Shown here: piece after piece, positions 1 to 10,983 of the stretch
Layout of the letters: each line of letters begins with the position of its first letter
Position numbering within the stretch: position 1 is the stretch's first letter
Origin: Lysinibacillus sp. 2017
GTDB taxonomy: Bacteria > Bacillota > Bacilli > Bacillales_A > Planococcaceae
Assembly (NCBI RefSeq): GCF_003073375.1
Contig: NZ_CP029002.1
Span: forward strand, 668,001-732,000
DNA length: 64,000 nucleotides
Direction of reading: 5' to 3'
The notes under the pieces: model-generated
Databases searched by the model: none
Seen by the model: only the letters and a program-made list of their open reading frames with translations
What the model was told of the DNA's origin: nothing
Position numbers and translations under genes: made by a program

Positions 1-3000
1 ATCGTCTGTTACAGTTACTTTGACTTGAATAGCACTTGTACCATCAGAAATCGTCATCGTTGTAGAACCTACAGTAATCGGTTCAATCGTAGCTGTTGTA
101 CCTATATATTTGATTTTAGCTACTGCTGAAGTTGTCACCAATTCTGACGGAGATGCATTTAAAATATTTTTTAAATCAAATGCTTCTGCTACTAATTCTT
201 CAGAAAGTATCGTGCCGTCTGTATTGACTGTTATACGGAATGTACGTGTGCCATCAATAGTCACAGTCTCAGTACCAAAGCCAATTGCAGTAATTTGATT
301 TGCATTCGCAGTTAATACAGTGCTACTAGTTGGGACTGATACAACTCCTAGTAATGTCATTGTAATTTTTTCGTCCGCTGGTAGTAGAATATTATTCGTT
401 TTCTTCGCAACTAATTTGTGTAGCTCACCATTAATTGGTACAACTTTAGAGCCTTCTTTTAAAGCAAATAACGTTGTTCCTACTACTCGGAATATACCAT
501 CTGCTTCGATAGCTGTTAACTCTGCAGTTAATGGTGTCATATCTAATGTCAATTTTGCAATTGTTGGTGTTAAAACTAGTTTCCCGTTTTGGTTTTCAAC
601 TAGAACATGAACAATCGTCGTATTTACACCATCTGTAATCGTTACTTGTGCTTCTCCAGCGTATTTTGCTTGTAGAATAACTTTGCTATTTGCAGGTATG
701 TCAGTGTCCGTCACAATGGATGCTTCCACTACTCCAGCTCCTGTAATCGCAGCAATTGTTGTTTTAGTGATTGTACTTAGGCCTAAGTCAGTAGCGGTAA
801 TACCCTCAGCTTCTACTGGTGCACTTATAGCTAAATTGTACAAGCCCTCTGCATTTTTTGTTACTTCTACTGTATAAACTTCTGAACCAACTTCAATCGT
901 AGAAATACCTACTTGTTGAGCAAAGATACGTTTACCATCTACTTTAATACTTGTACCTGATAAAACAGTTACATTGTTAGTGAATGTGTGATCGACTACA
1001 TCATATTGAATAGCAAATGTTTGATCTGATTTACGTGTTATCTCAATATTCATTAATGCGTTATATGCACCTATGTTAGTAGTAGCTACGCCTTTACCAG
1101 CATGTGTAGCATAAATAGTATTGTTACGAATTTCTACGAAGTTTGTTGTCCATGCTGCACCTGTAAGCTGATCATTTGAATCTAATTGTTTACGTGCGAT
1201 ATCAGTTACTAGTGTTGCGCCATTTTTTGTAACGATTGTTGCAAATTGTGTACCGTTTGAAGCGACAACATCAGATGTGCCGTTATTCATTCCGTAAATG
1301 TATAGCTCTGTGTTATCACTATTGTATACCGCTTCAACAGATGTACCGTTTACGCTTATATGTGTAATTTTATCTAAATCAACATCATTAGCTGTAATTA
1401 TTGCTAAGTTGTGTGCTGATTTTTTCGCGTTATATAAGCCAGTTGTTGTATTTTGTGATACGACAACAGATGTAGCGCTTGTATCAGCGCCATAAAGAGT
1501 TGAACCTGTTGATGTTGCGTAGTATTTACCATTGTAAGCACGTGCATCAGTTGCCATTGTTGTTGTTAGTTGTGCATCGCTAACTTCATAAGTTACTGGT
1601 GTACTTGTAATTTTTAAGTTGCCGCTTACAGATTCGACTTTAATGTTTACTAATCCAACAATTACGCCATTTTGTTCTAATGCGACAGATGTTGTCCCAA
1701 CTTTTTTTGCGTTAATTGTTAAACCGGCGTTTGTTACTGTTATTTCAGCAACTTCTGGGTCAAATTCGTTTGCAAGTGTAATTGGATTCGTTGTTGTGGA
1801 TAAGCCAATATCAGCAAATTTCAAACTATCAACAGTTGCTTGAGGAGTTGCTAAAATTGTGCCATCTTGTCCGTGTATAACATTAAACGCAACATCTTTT
1901 GTTCCATTTGTAAATGTAATGACTGCATTACCAGCAGTAGCGCCTGCATAAACAATCAGTTTGCCGTTATTAACTTCTGCAAGTACAGCATTTGCATTTG
2001 TATTACCATTGAGTGCTTTAACTGTTACTGTGCCAGTAGTGAAGTAATCAGCTACGTCAAATGTATTCATATGGCGTTGATCTACATTTAATACATATGA
2101 GCCGTTTTCTAATGTTGTCTTCGCGGTTACACGGTAATTTTCAGTATAGAATGTTTCTTCTGCTACATCATTTTTTGCATATAATGTCTTTTTGTCAGTT
2201 CCTACAATAAAATCATTTAATGCCTCTGTTATTTCTTCTTTTACAGTTGTTGTTACATATTCAGGTGAAGTGGTAAAGAAACCATCTTCATCACGTGTAA
2301 CTGTTACGTTTATTAATTTGCCGTCTTTTATTAATGAAGTTGTTCCTTCTTTTAAGAAGTACATTGTATCTAGTACAGACGGTTGATCAGGATCACTAGC
2401 AACTAGACGAATGGAATTGCCAGCTTTTACAGTTGCCCCAATAAATTCATTGTCTAACTTTTTAACCGCAAGTTTTGGTGCTGTAATCGATGAAGCAGTT
2501 GCCTTCGTTTGGTATACAACTGTACCATCTGCTTGAGTAATTGTGATTTCGGATACACCTTCGCCAGCCGCGTAAATTACAAGCTTGTCATTATCGCTAT
2601 CTGCTTTCACGGTATCTTTCACAATTTTTACAGAGTTTAAAGTTTGCTCGTCTTGTGCAACGGTTCCATTAATTGCTGTTAAATCGAATGTTATTGCAGT
2701 GCTGCCTGTTGATATCGTTTTTACGTATTGTCCGTTTGTTTTTGTGGCAGAAATACTATAAACCTTGCCATCTGAATATACTAATCCTGTGCCTTCAGCA
2801 GTGAAGTAGTAATCATTAATCAATGTACCATTTGTAATGACATCTGGATTTGTAAAACCATGATTCAGAGTTTCAATAGTAGGCTTGTTAACTTTGTTAC
2901 CGTCTGCTGTAGCTGTAACATTCACTAAACTGTTCATGAATTTTAACGCACTATTGCCAGCTTTTAATGCATAAACGGTAAGTGTCGTACCGTTCCATAC

Positions 3001-6000
3001 AGCACGTGCATCATCTGTTTGAACAGTTTCAGTAGCGTCACCAATTGTTGTCAGTGTATTTTTAACAACCTCAGCTTTTGTAACAGCACCACTTGCATCA
3101 ATTGTCACATTAATTAATGCTTTGTGTTCATTAACATCAGCTACACGAATTAGTAGTGATTGTGCTGTAGTTGCACCATTGCTATAAATTGTTAAGCCTG
3201 TTGCATCTTTGTTTAATGAAACAGCATCGGCTGTACCTGAGATTACCTCTGCAGTTTCGAAGCTAGTTATACCTGCATCTCCTATGGCAACAAATTGACT
3301 TGTTGTCACAGTTGAAGTCATCTGATATTGTCCATTTGTATCTTTACCAATTGATACCGTTAAAATATCATTGCCAAGTTTTACACGAGTTGTACCAAGT
3401 GCTTTTGCGTATATTGCATTTGATGTTACTTCGATGATGTTTTCATCTGTATTTGCAATTTTAGTAAATGTTTTACCGTTATCATCAATCGATAATTGAC
3501 GAACGTCTGCTTGTAAGTAACCGTCTGCGTCACGTGTAATATCCACCGCATGTAAATGATTTTTCGCTGTTACGAAGGTAGAACCAGTTGCAAGTAAATA
3601 TAAAATGTCTGCATTTGCATCAAAGCGTGCTAAATTTGCATCATTAAATGTGACAGATGTTGCATCATCAAATGTTACAGCCGCTTTTTTAGCCACTTGA
3701 TGTTCAAGTAGGTCAGTACCTTTATCGTTTAGACGAACTAAAGTGCGTGCACTTGTATCCGCTGCTTTAACGACAAATTCAAATGAGCCTGTAGTTGCAC
3801 CAGTTAATTTACTGTAAGCAAGGATTTCGCCGTTTAATATGCCGATATAGAAGTTAGTGTTTGTAGCTACTTCAATTTCAAGTGATGTACTTGCTGAGAA
3901 GCCTAGGTCTGTAGCAGAAAGAACTGCACCACTAATTAGTACTGGTTCAGTAATTGCATAGTGACCACCACCCGTTTTCGTTACGTGTACTTCGTGAATT
4001 CCATCATCAACAAGTAAACGAACTGTACCTTCACCAATAGCATAAATATTTGTTCCGTTAATGCGAACAACTGTTGTTGGTTCATCTGGTAATAGGGTAG
4101 GGGTTGCGGCAGTTGTTACTGGTTTAACTTTTTCTGCTGTTACTGTATTTCCGTTTACTGTTATGTTCACAAGTACGGATTTATTTTCTGAATCTGTTAC
4201 AAGCATTGCTGTTTTACCGTCTTTAATACCAGTTAATACAATTGAATCCGCATACTCTGTTTTTGTAACGATAGTCGTGTCTAAGCTATTAGCAGTAATG
4301 TTACCTGTTAATCCTAATTCTGCTGCAGTAATTGTAGTAATACTTGTTAATGGAGTAGGTGTTAATACATATTGACCATCTGCATTTTCAGTAACTTCGA
4401 ATAAGACATATGTGTTGTTGCTTAATTTAACTTTTGACGTAGCGCCAACTTTTGCTGCATAAACTTTTGTTTTGTCTGCAGAAAGACGAACGCCATCTCC
4501 CTCGATGATTGTTCCAGTAACAGATAAGTCATCTGAAAGTGCGGCTTCCTCAACTTTTGCTGTAATGCCACGTGGGTTATTAGCATCAGCTGTTACATTG
4601 ATAAGTAATGCTTTACCGTTACTATCAGTTAGTTTAAAGCCAGTCTTACCTGTATTTAATGCGTAGAAGTTCGCTTTAAAATCAGCAGAGAATGTTGCAC
4701 GCGCTACGTTAGCAACTGTCCAAATACCTGTTGGTGTTGTTGTGTAGCCGTATTCTTTTAAGTTTAAGTCAAGCGCAACGATTTCATTGTCTGCGTTAGT
4801 TATTTCTACACGCTCAATTTTTGCTGTAATACCGCTAGTACTACGATCTATATAAATAAATGTTTTTGCCGTTTGGTTATCAACCGTACCTGTAACTTCA
4901 ATACGTGCAGATGCATTTGCAGTGACTGCTATGTTTAATTTGCCATCAACAATAGATGGTATAATATTTGAATTTGCGGTAGTTGCTGAAACTAATGTAT
5001 CTAAACCTAATTTTTCCTTCGAATAATTTAATGTGAAGGTAACTGTAGGACTTTGATCGAAACTATATAGGCCTGTATCTGCATCGTATGTTAAGCCAAT
5101 TACGTAATTAGCTCCATTTTTCATTGGCACTTCAATAGTTGCTTTGTTGTTACTATTTAAACCTAAGCCTGTAGCGTAAAGAACTTTGCCGTTTAGATGA
5201 GTGGTATTATTTGAAGTTGTTGCATTATCAACTAGTTCATATTCATCTGGAATTGTATGTGTAACTGCAACAGGTGTTGATGTAAAGCCATTTCCATCAG
5301 CAGTAACTTTAACATTAATAGCTGTTGATTTTGTACCGTCTGTTACTCGGAATGTTTGATTTCCAACTGCTGTGTTGTAAATATAAAGAACTTTTGTATT
5401 TGTATCAGGGTTAGTAGCTACTTTAGCACGAGCTGCCGCTGTAGTTGGTATGTTCCCGACATTATAGGCATCAGTAAGTGTAGCTAATCCTACATCACTA
5501 GCTGATACGATTGAGCGGTATGCATCATATTTATATCCGGATACATCTTTTGTTACTTTAATAATGGTTTTTTCGTTATTCGTTGATATTAATGTAATAA
5601 CTGCTTCACTTGTATCTGCGAGACTAATAATCGCTTCTGAATTATTTTTCACATATTGAACAGAGCTTGCACCAAGAACTTCTTTAATATCTGTCATGTG
5701 TAATTCTGTAGCAGTAATGTTTAGGTTTTGGACTATTGTAGCTTCAATTGAATAAACACCATTGGATGCATTAACAGTTACTGTGTATTGTTTGCCGTTT
5801 GATAGTGTAACAGTTGCTGTACCAGTACCAATTGCATACAGTTCTAGACCTTTTGCACGTACAACTGGATTATCAATATGTTGAACTGTTGCACCACTGT
5901 TATCAGCTGCTATTGAAGTTTTTACAACTTCTAAGTCTTTAACTGCGACTTTGTTAGTAACTTTAGTAGATTCCACATTGACAAGTGTAATAGTATTGGC

Positions 6001-9000
6001 AGAGTCGATTAATTTTACTGAACCTGTGTATGCATCTTTAGCAAATACTTGGATATCTGAACCGTTATTATATAGGAATACATTTTTCGGAGTATTTGGC
6101 GTAAATACATGGTCATTCACAGAAAGTAAATTTAATTCACTTTCGATTGCTAATGTATTTGAACGAGCAATTGAATCGGTTAAGTTGTCAATTGTTGAAT
6201 TTGTTGTAGTGTTAACTGCTACCTCATTTGTACCATCAGTTATGAAAATTAATTCTGAACCAACATAACGTGGGTAGAACATAATTTCTTTAGGTGATAG
6301 GATTTTGAATCCAATATTTTGGCTAGTAATGTTTGTGACTTGGTTTAAACCAAATTCTTTTGGTGCAAGAATTACTGGATTAATCGTTGTAGCCGCAGAA
6401 ATCTCATAGCTGCTTCCATTTGATATTAATGTTACTCGTGTTAGTTCAGTTGTATTTTCACCCTGCTGAATAATAGCCGCTGCATTTTTTAACATACCGT
6501 TTTCTTTCGCAAATGCTGTAGCAATAAGCTTTGTACCGGCGTATCGGAAGTTTGTTGATCCTTCAAGTAAGGTACCAGTTGGCGCATCTGTTGCAAGAAC
6601 GGTTTGCGTTGTTATTTGCTTATTTGCATTAACAATTATATGAACAAGAGTAGCTAGACCATTTGAATCTGTAACTTGAACTGTAGTTTCACCAGTTTTT
6701 AAGGCATTAAATAATAATTCACCTTTATCGTTTAATGAATTTTTAATAATACCTACATTTGAATACGTAAAAGTATTTTGAATTGAACCTGTCAAATAAA
6801 GATCAGAAGCTGTCATTACGGCTTCTTTGTCATAGGAGTTGTCAGAGTCAATCTTATTAATAAGCGAACTAAAGTCATCTAAGCTTGTTAGGCTCGATGG
6901 ATTTTCATTAATGGCATTAATATATTTTGATAAGAAGAAACTATTATATGTACCTTCTTCTTTTGAGTATACAAATTTCAGCATTTCATTCATTAAATTT
7001 GTATTTCCAGTTTGCACTGACAATTCTGCAACTTTTTTTAGGATTTTTACATAGTCACTTGCATAGGTTGTGACATTTGATCCATAAACGGATAGAATAT
7101 TATTTCCTAAAATTACTTCTCGCGTATTATTTAATGAAACTCCTGTTTGAACTGTTATGGAGTTTAAACCTTCATCTGTTTTTTTCCAAGTACCAGTTAC
7201 ATTTGTAGCTTTAGATAGGGAACCATTTTTAAAAATATAGATAGTTTTTAATGTTTCACTTGGTGTCTGGTTGTCATAAAAGCGTGTGAAATAAGTTAAA
7301 TCTCCTGTTGCAGTTTTATTATCTAGTCGTACTAAAGGAACATTTGATGGTACTTCGATTACTGATACAGCGTTAATAGTTCCATCAGAATTGGCATTGT
7401 AAGCAACGATATTAACTGTATCTGCATATAATATTAAATTGTCCGTATAAGTGTTTTTATCAACTGGAAGTGTTGTTAAGTTTTTATATGTTTCTAGCTC
7501 AGTTGAAGTTTTCGCAAGTACATAATGTGTAATGGTTTGTGTACCGTTTAACTTATAAATACCAAATGAATTACGTTCTAATACAGCACTGAAATTTTGA
7601 ATTCCTGTGTTTACATAATTTTTGAAAATCGGGAAATCTTCCAGTTTTGCTGTTCCAGTTTCCGTAATAATCGATTGATCATTTAATGTAACATTTTTTA
7701 CAGTTACATTTACAAAATCAAGCCATCCTTCAGTACCAGTTGTAGGGGCTTTTACAAATAAATGATTAATTGTTTTGGCTGCATCACTGTGAATTACTAA
7801 CGCCTGTGCTAAATCTGCCTCGAAATTTGTTACGTTTGCTTCTAAACGAAGATAAGATACATTTTTAGTAACAACTAATCGATTTACTTCGGTACCATTT
7901 GTTAATAAATCTATATTATTATTTGCAATAGTAATTTTGCTGAAAGGGGTACCTTCTATATCAACTATCGTATCTTTTCGGTTTACAGTTAAGCTTTGAT
8001 CCTTATATGTACCATCTGCAAATGTAATGGTCATTTTTGTTTCATTAGCAAATAGAAAGTTATTTGCAACACTTGCCACTTTTTTACCTGCTAGTCGTTG
8101 AGCAACTGATGTATTTTCATTAATAATTACATTTGTGCTTGTCACGTTATTAACGATGACATTAGAGACAGTTGACGAGATCGTTAAAGAGTCTCCGGCT
8201 GCTCCCGAAATGATTTCAAAACTACCAGTAGCAGTAATATTAGCCGATACGTTATTGAATGATAGTTCTGAGGCACTTGTTGAAACAATTAAGTTTTCGA
8301 CATTAGTCATGTTTTCAATCGTTGAAGCATTGTTCAAGGTAAGTGTTTCGATTTCGATACCGCCTAAACTATCTCCGTCAAATTTAGTATTTGCATTAAT
8401 GGTAGCAGCGTTTATTGCAGTTACTTCGCCGTTCTCAATATCCATTTTTACATTCGAAAGTAAAGCACTGTTATTACTAAAGAAAGTCTGAATATTATAA
8501 GAAATCTTATAGGAAATAGTTTCATTTGTTTCACTGTCAGTTAATTGAATTGTATCGCCAACTACATCGATATTTTGAGCATCTACTGTATCACTTGTAG
8601 GTGGAGTGTTACCACTATTAGTGTTTTCACCATCAGTGCTGTCGCCATCCGTGTTACCGCTATCGGTGTTTTCACCATCAGTGTTGTCACCGTCTGTGTT
8701 ACCGCTATCAGTGTTTTCACCATCAGTGCTGTCGCCGTCCGTGTTACCGCTATCGGTGTTTTCACCATCAGTGCTGTCACCGTCTGTGTTACCGCTATCA
8801 GTGTTTTCACCATCAGTGCTGTCGCCGTCTGTGTTACCGCTATCGGTGTTTTCACCCGTGTTGCCACCTTCAGTGATATCGCCATCCGTGTTATCATCGT
8901 CACTGTTTTCATCTAAATCAGGAATCGACCATTGTAACTCAGATGTTTTTCCGTTTTTCTCCACGATTAATTTAATTGTTTGATTTGGTTGAACTGGTAT

Positions 9001-10791
9001 TTTTAATTCAATTTCAAATTGACCGTTCGTATCTACAATACCTTGTCCTAATAGAGTATCGCCATCAGCATAAATCAATACTGTGGCGCCAATATCAGAA
9101 ATTACTGTAGTACCCAAAATTTGGTTTGATTTTGCATTAAATGTAATGTTCGCAGTGTTTAAACTTGTTGGTTCTTCAGCATTTCCACCAGTATCTCCGT
9201 TATTATCACTCAAATCATTGTCTTCGTTATTTTCAGTAGGGTCGGTAGTGTTTGTATCATTGTCTTCACTATTATTGTCAGGTACTGAAGGAGTTTTGTT
9301 TTCTTCAGTTTCTCCTGGAGAAGCTGTGTTTGTCTCTTCGTTATTTCCTGGTGTAGTAGTACCGTTGTTTCCTGTATTCCCAGGTGAAGGAACAGTGGAG
9401 TTTTCGCCACTATTATTGTTTGCGTTTGAAGAATTATTAGTTGTTGGTGTAATAAACTGGTTTACAGCATTTTGCCAAGTATATGTTTGTCCGTTAATAA
9501 TGACATTATTAATTTGAATGGTTGAACTAGGATTGAATTCCTTAATGTTTTGATTAGCAAAATGTACGGATTTAATAATTGCTGTACCTGTTAATTTAAC
9601 TAGGGAAGATAGAGATACGATATTAAAGTCCCCTTGTAAGTTTAAAATCGAAACATTTCCTGCTTGTAAATCTGTAATTGTAGAAGCTGTTTTTTGTAAT
9701 GATGCAATAGCTCCAATGATTTGAACGATTTCAAAAGTAGAGCCGTTAATAATTAAATCAATTGAAGGAACGGTATTAGCCAAAGAAGCTACAGATTCTG
9801 ATGCTGTTTGGGCTACTAATTTTTTTGCAGTTACATTTTCGATTTTAGATTGCGCATTTACTGCATAATGAATCGTCTCTGCAGTAACGTTTTTTACAGT
9901 TGTTACAGATGCAGAAAGCTTTAATTCATCAATAGTCGCGCTTTGACCATCAAAAGTGCTTCCATTTACTACTGAAAGGGAAGTTGCAGAAAAAATTTCA
10001 TTGTTTTTGGCATTAAATGTGATTTTTGCATTTAGTAAAGCATTTTTATTTGTGTTTGCTAATAAAAATGCCATGTCTTTATGTACATTGTATTTTTTTC
10101 CATTAACTGTGATTGAATTTTTTTGGATTTGCTCAATTGTTCCCGTTACTGTTGATTCAAATGTTTGAATTGCTTGTTCAGCGCGAACGACAAATGATGC
10201 TAGTTGCCCTCGTGTCACATCTCCATTTAAATCAAATGTAGTGGCTGTTTTCCCAGTAGTAACTCCTGAAGAGAATAGGGCGTTTACATAATTGGCAAAT
10301 GGATGATCAGCTGAAACATCCGTAAATGGTGCTTCGATTTCATCGTTTAAATTGAAACCAATTGCAATCATTTTTGCCATCTGTCCACGAGTAATCGTTT
10401 GTGTAGGCTTAAATGTATTATCACTATATCCAGAAATAATTCCTGCTTTTACTAATGCGGCGATATAAGGATAAAATTGATCGTTTACATTCACATCTGT
10501 GAAATTAGGATTTTCTAAACCATTTGTATCTAAATTAAGTATTTTCGCTATAATTTTTGCGGCTTGACCACGTGTAATTGCCACATTTGGTCGATACGTT
10601 TCATCTGGGTATCCATTGATGATGCCACGTTCTGATAAATTTAAAATATCATTGTAATGAGCATTACTTGGATTCAAGTCACTAAATGTTGTTGATGCAG
10701 AGCTTGGTATTGCGATTGTGCTAATGCTACTAGTAACTAAAGCTGCTGAAATCGTTGCCTTAGCAATACGCTTTTTTGTTTTTGGCTTCAT
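1..10791 (-). CDS. Giant SLH-domain S-layer-like surface protein, C-terminus outside the window
   Basis: Partial: it starts at ATG 10791 behind AAGGAGGAAT and runs off the left edge. I translated much of the frame and scanned codon triplets elsewhere without meeting a stop; about 3,597 codons lie in the window. Residues 1-32 form a signal peptide (KPKTKKR, then a hydrophobic stretch ending SSA). Three SLH modules follow at about residues 34-210, each with the TRGQ/A motif (ITRGQAAK, ITRGQMAK, VTRGQLAS), which in this family bind secondary cell wall polymer. A Thr/Asn/Val-rich beta-type stretch comes next, then a low-complexity Asn/Thr/Glu/Pro linker (about 449-537), a 15-residue repeat linker (about 629-729) and a very long series of Ig/BIG-like beta repeats sharing a TATDLGL-like motif. 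Likely a cell-surface structural or adhesive protein. It is divergent from flaG, with a sigma-D-like promoter. Function beyond wall attachment is inference. Confidence 0.9.
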   Translation of the reverse strand, partial: MKPKTKKRIAKATISAALVTSSISTIAIPSSASTTFSDLNPSNAHYNDILNLSERGIINGYPDETYRPNVAITRGQAAKIIAKILNLDTNGLENPNFTDVNVNDQFYPYIAALVKAGIISGYSDNTFKPTQTITRGQMAKMIAIGFNLNDEIEAPFTDVSADHPFANYVNALFSSGVTTGKTATTFDLNGDVTRGQLASFVVRAEQAIQTFESTVTGTIEQIQKNSITVNGKKYNVHKDMAFLLANTNKNALLNAKITFNAKNNEIFSATSLSVVNGSTFDGQSATIDELKLSASVTTVKNVTAETIHYAVNAQSKIENVTAKKLVAQTASESVASLANTVPSIDLIINGSTFEIVQIIGAIASLQKTASTITDLQAGNVSILNLQGDFNIVSLSSLVKLTGTAIIKSVHFANQNIKEFNPSSTIQINNVIINGQTYTWQNAVNQFITPTTNNSSNANNNSGENSTVPSPGNTGNNGTTTPGNNEETNTASPGETEENKTPSVPDNNSEDNDTNTTDPTENNEDNDLSDNNGDTGGNAEEPTSLNTANITFNAKSNQILGTTVISDIGATVLIYADGDTLLGQGIVDTNGQFEIELKIPVQPNQTIKLIVEKNGKTSELQWSIPDLDENSDDDNTDGDITEGGNTGENTDSGNTDGDSTDGENTDSGNTDGDSTDGENTDSGNTDGDSTDGENTDSGNTDGDNTDGENTDSGNTDGDSTDGENTNSGNTPPTSDTVDAQNIDVVGDTIQLTDSETNETISYKISYNIQTFFSNNSALLSNVKMDIENGEVTAINAATINANTKFDGDSLGGIEIETLTLNNASTIENMTNVENLIVSTSASELSFNNVSANITATGSFEIISGAAGDSLTISSTVSNVIVNNVTSTNVIINENTSVAQRLAGKKVASVANNFLFANETKMTITFADGTYKDQSLTVNRKDTIVDIEGTPFSKITIANNNIDLLTNGTEVNRLVVTKNVSYLRLEANVTNFEADLAQALVIHSDAAKTINHLFVKAPTTGTEGWLDFVNVTVKNVTLNDQSIITETGTAKLEDFPIFKNYVNTGIQNFSAVLERNSFGIYKLNGTQTITHYVLAKTSTELETYKNLTTLPVDKNTYTDNLILYADTVNIVAYNANSDGTINAVSVIEVPSNVPLVRLDNKTATGDLTYFTRFYDNQTPSETLKTIYIFKNGSLSKATNVTGTWKKTDEGLNSITVQTGVSLNNTREVILGNNILSVYGSNVTTYASDYVKILKKVAELSVQTGNTNLMNEMLKFVYSKEEGTYNSFFLSKYINAINENPSSLTSLDDFSSLINKIDSDNSYDKEAVMTASDLYLTGSIQNTFTYSNVGIIKNSLNDKGELLFNALKTGETTVQVTDSNGLATLVHIIVNANKQITTQTVLATDAPTGTLLEGSTNFRYAGTKLIATAFAKENGMLKNAAAIIQQGENTTELTRVTLISNGSSYEISAATTINPVILAPKEFGLNQVTNITSQNIGFKILSPKEIMFYPRYVGSELIFITDGTNEVAVNTTTNSTIDNLTDSIARSNTLAIESELNLLSVNDHVFTPNTPKNVFLYNNGSDIQVFAKDAYTGSVKLIDSANTITLVNVESTKVTNKVAVKDLEVVKTSIAADNSGATVQHIDNPVVRAKGLELYAIGTGTATVTLSNGKQYTVTVNASNGVYSIEATIVQNLNITATELHMTDIKEVLGASSVQYVKNNSEAIISLADTSEAVITLISTNNEKTIIKVTKDVSGYKYDAYRSIVSASDVGLATLTDAYNVGNIPTTAAARAKVATNPDTNTKVLYIYNTAVGNQTFRVTDGTKSTAINVKVTADGNGFTSTPVAVTHTIPDEYELVDNATTSNNTTHLNGKVLYATGLGLNSNNKATIEVPMKNGANYVIGLTYDADTGLYSFDQSPTVTFTLNYSKEKLGLDTLVSATTANSNIIPSIVDGKLNIAVTANASARIEVTGTVDNQTAKTFIYIDRSTSGITAKIERVEITNADNEIVALDLNLKEYGYTTTPTGIWTVANVARATFSADFKANFYALNTGKTGFKLTDSNGKALLINVTADANNPRGITAKVEEAALSDDLSVTGTIIEGDGVRLSADKTKVYAAKVGATSKVKLSNNTYVLFEVTENADGQYVLTPTPLTSITTITAAELGLTGNITANSLDTTIVTKTEYADSIVLTGIKDGKTAMLVTDSENKSVLVNITVNGNTVTAEKVKPVTTAATPTLLPDEPTTVVRINGTNIYAIGEGTVRLLVDDGIHEVHVTKTGGGHYAITEPVLISGAVLSATDLGFSASTSLEIEVATNTNFYIGILNGEILAYSKLTGATTGSFEFVVKAADTSARTLVRLNDKGTDLLEHQVAKKAAVTFDDATSVTFNDANLARFDANADILYLLATGSTFVTAKNHLHAVDITRDADGYLQADVRQLSIDDNGKTFTKIANTDENIIEVTSNAIYAKALGTTRVKLGNDILTVSIGKDTNGQYQMTSTVTTSQFVAIGDAGITSFETAEVISGTADAVSLNKDATGLTIYSNGATTAQSLLIRVADVNEHKALINVTIDASGAVTKAEVVKNTLTTIGDATETVQTDDARAVWNGTTLTVYALKAGNSALKFMNSLVNVTATADGNKVNKPTIETLNHGFTNPDVITNGTLINDYYFTAEGTGLVYSDGKVYSISATKTNGQYVKTISTGSTAITFDLTAINGTVAQDEQTLNSVKIVKDTVKADSDNDKLVIYAAGEGVSEITITQADGTVVYQTKATASSITAPKLAVKKLDNEFIGATVKAGNSIRLVASDPDQPSVLDTMYFLKEGTTSLIKDGKLINVTVTRDEDGFFTTSPEYVTTTVKEEITEALNDFIVGTDKKTLYAKNDVAEETFYTENYRVTAKTTLENGSYVLNVDQRHMNTFDVADYFTTGTVTVKALNGNTNANAVLAEVNNGKLIVYAGATAGNAVITFTNGTKDVAFNVIHGQDGTILATPQATVDSLKFADIGLSTTTNPITLANEFDPEVAEITVTNAGLTINAKKVGTTSVALEQNGVIVGLVNIKVESVSGNLKITSTPVTYEVSDAQLTTTMATDARAYNGKYYATSTGSTLYGADTSATSVVVSQNTTTGLYNAKKSAHNLAIITANDVDLDKITHISVNGTSVEAVYNSDNTELYIYGMNNGTSDVVASNGTQFATIVTKNGATLVTDIARKQLDSNDQLTGAAWTTNFVEIRNNTIYATHAGKGVATTNIGAYNALMNIEITRKSDQTFAIQYDVVDHTFTNNVTVLSGTSIKVDGKRIFAQQVGISTIEVGSEVYTVEVTKNAEGLYNLAISAPVEAEGITATDLGLSTITKTTIAAITGAGVVEASIVTDTDIPANSKVILQAKYAGEAQVTITDGVNTTIVHVLVENQNGKLVLTPTIAKLTLDMTPLTAELTAIEADGIFRVVGTTLFALKEGSKVVPINGELHKLVAKKTNNILLPADEKITMTLLGVVSVPTSSTVLTANANQITAIGFGTETVTIDGTRTFRITVNTDGTILSEELVAEAFDLKNILNASPSELVTTSAVAKIKYIGTTATIEPITVGSTTMTISDGTSAIQVKVTVTDD
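8605..8905 (-). repeat. 45-bp tandem repeats encoding an acidic 15-residue linker
   Basis: Inside the giant surface protein gene a 45-bp unit is repeated about five to six times. Read on the minus strand it encodes NTDSGNTDGDSTDGE with minor variants (DNTDG for DSTDG). Period and frame are exact, so copy number can change without frameshift. It separates the N-terminal wall-binding part from the long beta-repeat region and probably acts as a flexible acidic, possibly Ca2+-binding, spacer. Confidence 0.85.
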
Positions 10792-10823
10792 GGTATTCCT
10801 CCTTGTAGTTCTATACTAAAGTA

Positions 10824-10850
10824 ATATCGGATTTTTTTTAGTAAATGTTA
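10824..10850 (-). promoter_or_regulatory. Sigma-D-like promoter of the giant SLH gene
   Basis: On the minus strand TAAC is followed after exactly 15 nt by TCCGATAT. The Bacillus sigma-D consensus is TAAA-N15-GCCGATAT, so this matches 3 of 4 and 7 of 8 positions. It would place the transcript start roughly 25 nt before the ATG, just upstream of the ribosome binding site. Confidence 0.5.
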
Positions 10851-10914
10851 CGATATACCTTTGAATATCCTTCAAACATTTTAGGACAATTGAATTAAAA
10901 AAGTGATTTGGTTA

Positions 10915-10941
10915 TAGAAAGTTGGAAAATTTGACCGATAT
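10915..10941 (+). promoter_or_regulatory. Sigma-D-like promoter of the flaG-fliD operon
   Basis: TAGA, 15 nt, ACCGATAT, against the sigma-D consensus TAAA-N15-GCCGATAT (3/4 and 7/8). It lies about 43 nt before the flaG start, in the same intergenic region as the divergent sigma-D-like site. Sigma-D control of filament cap genes is established in Bacillus. Confidence 0.6.
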
Positions 10942-10983
10942 GATTATTAACTAAGTTCATTTTTAATAAGGAGGTTAAAGGGA

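Noticed and set aside
8583-8912. Long frames on both strands over the 45-bp repeats
   Set aside because: A repeat length divisible by three keeps all frames open; only the frame of the giant protein continues on both sides.
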